Below the pieces are notes generated by a model. It saw only the letters and a list, made by a program, of their open reading frames with translations. It was not told where the DNA came from and searched no databases. A stretch of DNA of 6,747 nucleotides from an uncultured Christensenella sp. (GTDB lineage Bacteria; Bacillota; Clostridia; Christensenellales; Borkfalkiaceae), in assembly GCA_910586345.1 (NCBI GenBank), contig CAJUHC010000003.1, forward strand, positions 1 to 6,747, read 5' to 3'. Within the stretch, counting starts at the first letter, position 1. Every line of letters starts with the position of its first letter. The position numbers and the translations under genes were made by a program. This document shows positions 5,678 to 6,747 of the stretch, in pieces.

Positions 5678-6346
5678 ATGAGAATGCATAAGAAATGTCA
5701 TCTTGAAGAAAGACTTGAAAACTGCGCTGATATTTTAACGCGCGCCGACCTTGCGGATAAAAATATGAAGAGAGCGGTTTCCGTCAAAGAATATCTCGAT
5801 TTCGAAAAGATTTTCGGAAATCCCAATCCCGTTTATCTCGAAATCGGATGCGGAAAAGGCAAGTTCGTATGCGAAACGGCTTTAATGCACCCCGAACTGA
5901 ATTTCGTCGCCTGCGAAAAAATTTCCAATGTTTTAATCGACGCTTGCGAAAGGGTAAAGTCGGAAAATATAAAAAACGTATATTTTTTAAATTGCGCGGC
6001 GGAAGTTCTTTCAAAATATTTCAGACCGAATACGGTCGGCGGGATATATCTCAACTTTTCCAATCCTTTGCCGAAAGAAGGTTATAAAAAACAGCGGCTT
6101 ACTCACCCGAAGTTTCTTGAAATTTACCGGAATATTTTGTGCGAAGGCGGACGTATATTCCAGAAAACGGACGACGAAGCGTTTTTTTTGTTTTCGCTCG
6201 AAAGTTACAGACAGTGCGGATATAAAATAATTTCCGAATGCCGCGATTTGAAGAATAACCCCGTTGAGGGCGACGCGGAAACGGAACACGAAAGGCTGTT
6301 CAAGGAACGTGGCAAAAATATTTACAGAATAGTTGCGGAGGCTTAA
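5678..6346 (+). CDS. trmB: tRNA (guanine-N7-)-methyltransferase-like protein, variant signature
   Basis: A 222-residue class I SAM-dependent methyltransferase of the TrmB family, which makes m7G at position 46 in the tRNA variable loop. The MRM N-terminus matches the usual MRMR start of the family, so I chose ATG 5678 over the upstream TTG 5672; neither has a clear SD. Motif I, the SAM site, is EIGCGKGKF (55-63). LNFSNPLPK (125-133) replaces the family's LNFSDPWPK, so the conserved Asp, important for activity in characterised TrmB enzymes, is Asn129, and Trp is Leu131. The following RH...RR stretch is also altered (EGYKKQRLT). KTDD replaces the common KTDN. The C-terminal TEHERLFKERGKNIYR fits the family. 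Fold and family are secure; whether this version is fully active is open. It is followed closely by a phosphoesterase gene. Confidence 0.88.
   Translation: MRMHKKCHLEERLENCADILTRADLADKNMKRAVSVKEYLDFEKIFGNPNPVYLEIGCGKGKFVCETALMHPELNFVACEKISNVLIDACERVKSENIKNVYFLNCAAEVLSKYFRPNTVGGIYLNFSNPLPKEGYKKQRLTHPKFLEIYRNILCEGGRIFQKTDDEAFFLFSLESYRQCGYKIISECRDLKNNPVEGDAETEHERLFKERGKNIYRIVAEA
6337..6341 (+). promoter_or_regulatory. Shine-Dalgarno deciding the TTG start of the phosphoesterase
   Basis: GGAGG within the last codons of trmB, 7 nt before the TTG at 6349. No ATG lies nearby in the same frame before the membrane segment. Confidence 0.75.
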
Positions 6347-6348
6347 AA

Positions 6349-6747
6349 TTGCTCTGGCTATGGATTTCGCTCGGCGCGGGCGCCGCAGCCGCGCTTATCG
6401 TTTTATTCGTATGGTTCAACAACAGCTGTCTTAAAATTACAAGACTGAAAATAACGCTCGAAGATTCGCCGTCTTTGAAAATAATTCATCTTTCCGATTT
6501 GCACGGAAAAAGATTCGGGCGCGGGAATTCGCGGCTCGTAAATAAAACCGCGAAAGAAAAACCCGATTTCATAGCGATGACGGGCGATATTATTCACCTG
6601 TATACCCCGAAAAATAAGACTGTTGCGTTAGAGGCGGTAGCGTCGTTAAAGGAAATCGCGCCTGTATTGTACGTTTCCGGCAACCACGAAATGCGCAACA
6701 AAGGCTACCGTTTTTTCAGAAAAGATTTACTCGAAGCGGGCGCCGAA
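6349..6747 (+). CDS. Membrane-anchored metallophosphoesterase (3' end outside window)
   Basis: The frame from TTG 6349 is open through the right edge (133 residues visible). Residues about 2-22 are one hydrophobic segment (LWLWISLGAGAAAALIVLFV), then a linker, then a calcineurin-like phosphoesterase domain. Metal-binding motifs are visible in order: D50-x-H52 in IHLSDLHG, G79-D80 in MTGDII, and G111-N-H-E114. The remaining C-terminal His motifs fall outside the window. This layout (one N-terminal TM, then the IHLSDLHG type of domain) matches the YkuE/YaeI-like membrane phosphoesterases, some of which act on lipid substrates such as UDP-diacylglucosamine; the true substrate here is unknown. 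It begins 3 nt after the trmB stop, with its SD inside trmB, so the two are co-transcribed. Confidence 0.9.
   Translation, partial: MLWLWISLGAGAAAALIVLFVWFNNSCLKITRLKITLEDSPSLKIIHLSDLHGKRFGRGNSRLVNKTAKEKPDFIAMTGDIIHLYTPKNKTVALEAVASLKEIAPVLYVSGNHEMRNKGYRFFRKDLLEAGAE

Noticed and set aside
5219..5701. Minus-strand open frame crossing the intergenic region and the start of trmB
   Set aside because: It overlaps the membrane-protein gene in another frame, spans likely regulatory DNA, has no SD, and its composition is non-protein-like.

Overview
The window looks like chromosomal DNA of an endospore-forming Bacillota, most likely an uncultured Clostridia-type lineage. The support is a complete gerA-type germinant-receptor operon, a PadR/DUF1700 (HAAS) regulatory pair typical of Firmicutes, purine-rich Shine-Dalgarno (SD) sites with frequent GTG and TTG starts, and AT-rich intergenic gaps around genes of moderate GC. 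The genus cannot be named from this stretch. No tRNA, rRNA, CRISPR array, transposase or phage integration signal was seen.

Layout. 1-939 (minus): a small PadR-type repressor, overlapping by 4 bp a DUF1700/HAAS membrane protein that runs off the left edge. Both are read from a near-consensus sigma-A promoter (TTGACA-N17-TATAGT) that overlaps an inverted repeat, a likely autoregulatory operator. 940-1097: divergent intergenic region, very AT-rich on the side of the germination genes. 1098-4924 (plus): gerAA-gerAB-gerAC, tightly packed (3-nt gap, then a 4-nt GTGA overlap). 4935-4956: a strong GC hairpin between convergent genes. 4969-5520 (minus): an unrecognised protein with about three membrane segments and a helical tail. 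5521-5677: divergent intergenic region. 5678-6346 (plus): a TrmB-like tRNA (guanine-N7) methyltransferase. 6349-6747 (plus): the N-terminal part of a membrane-anchored metallophosphoesterase, cut by the right edge.

How the genes work together. GerAA, GerAB and GerAC are the three subunits of one nutrient germinant receptor in the spore inner membrane. GerAB is the transporter-like germinant-sensing subunit, GerAA the integral subunit with a large soluble N-terminal domain, and GerAC the outward-facing subunit. The PadR/HAAS pair is a separate, probably self-regulated envelope module. trmB and the phosphoesterase form a third short transcription unit.

Most unusual points. GerAC has no lipobox cysteine: the usual G-C-W-D reads G-L-L-D, so it should be anchored by an uncleaved helix rather than a lipid. 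GerAC also carries a Gly/Gln/Ser-rich insert of about 66 residues. The TrmB homologue has lost the Asp and Trp of its DPWPK signature (it reads NPLPK). gerAA and trmB both lack an SD and have the same GATAATA motif just upstream of the ATG, which raises the possibility of leaderless mRNAs. I found no convincing wholly new multi-gene system.
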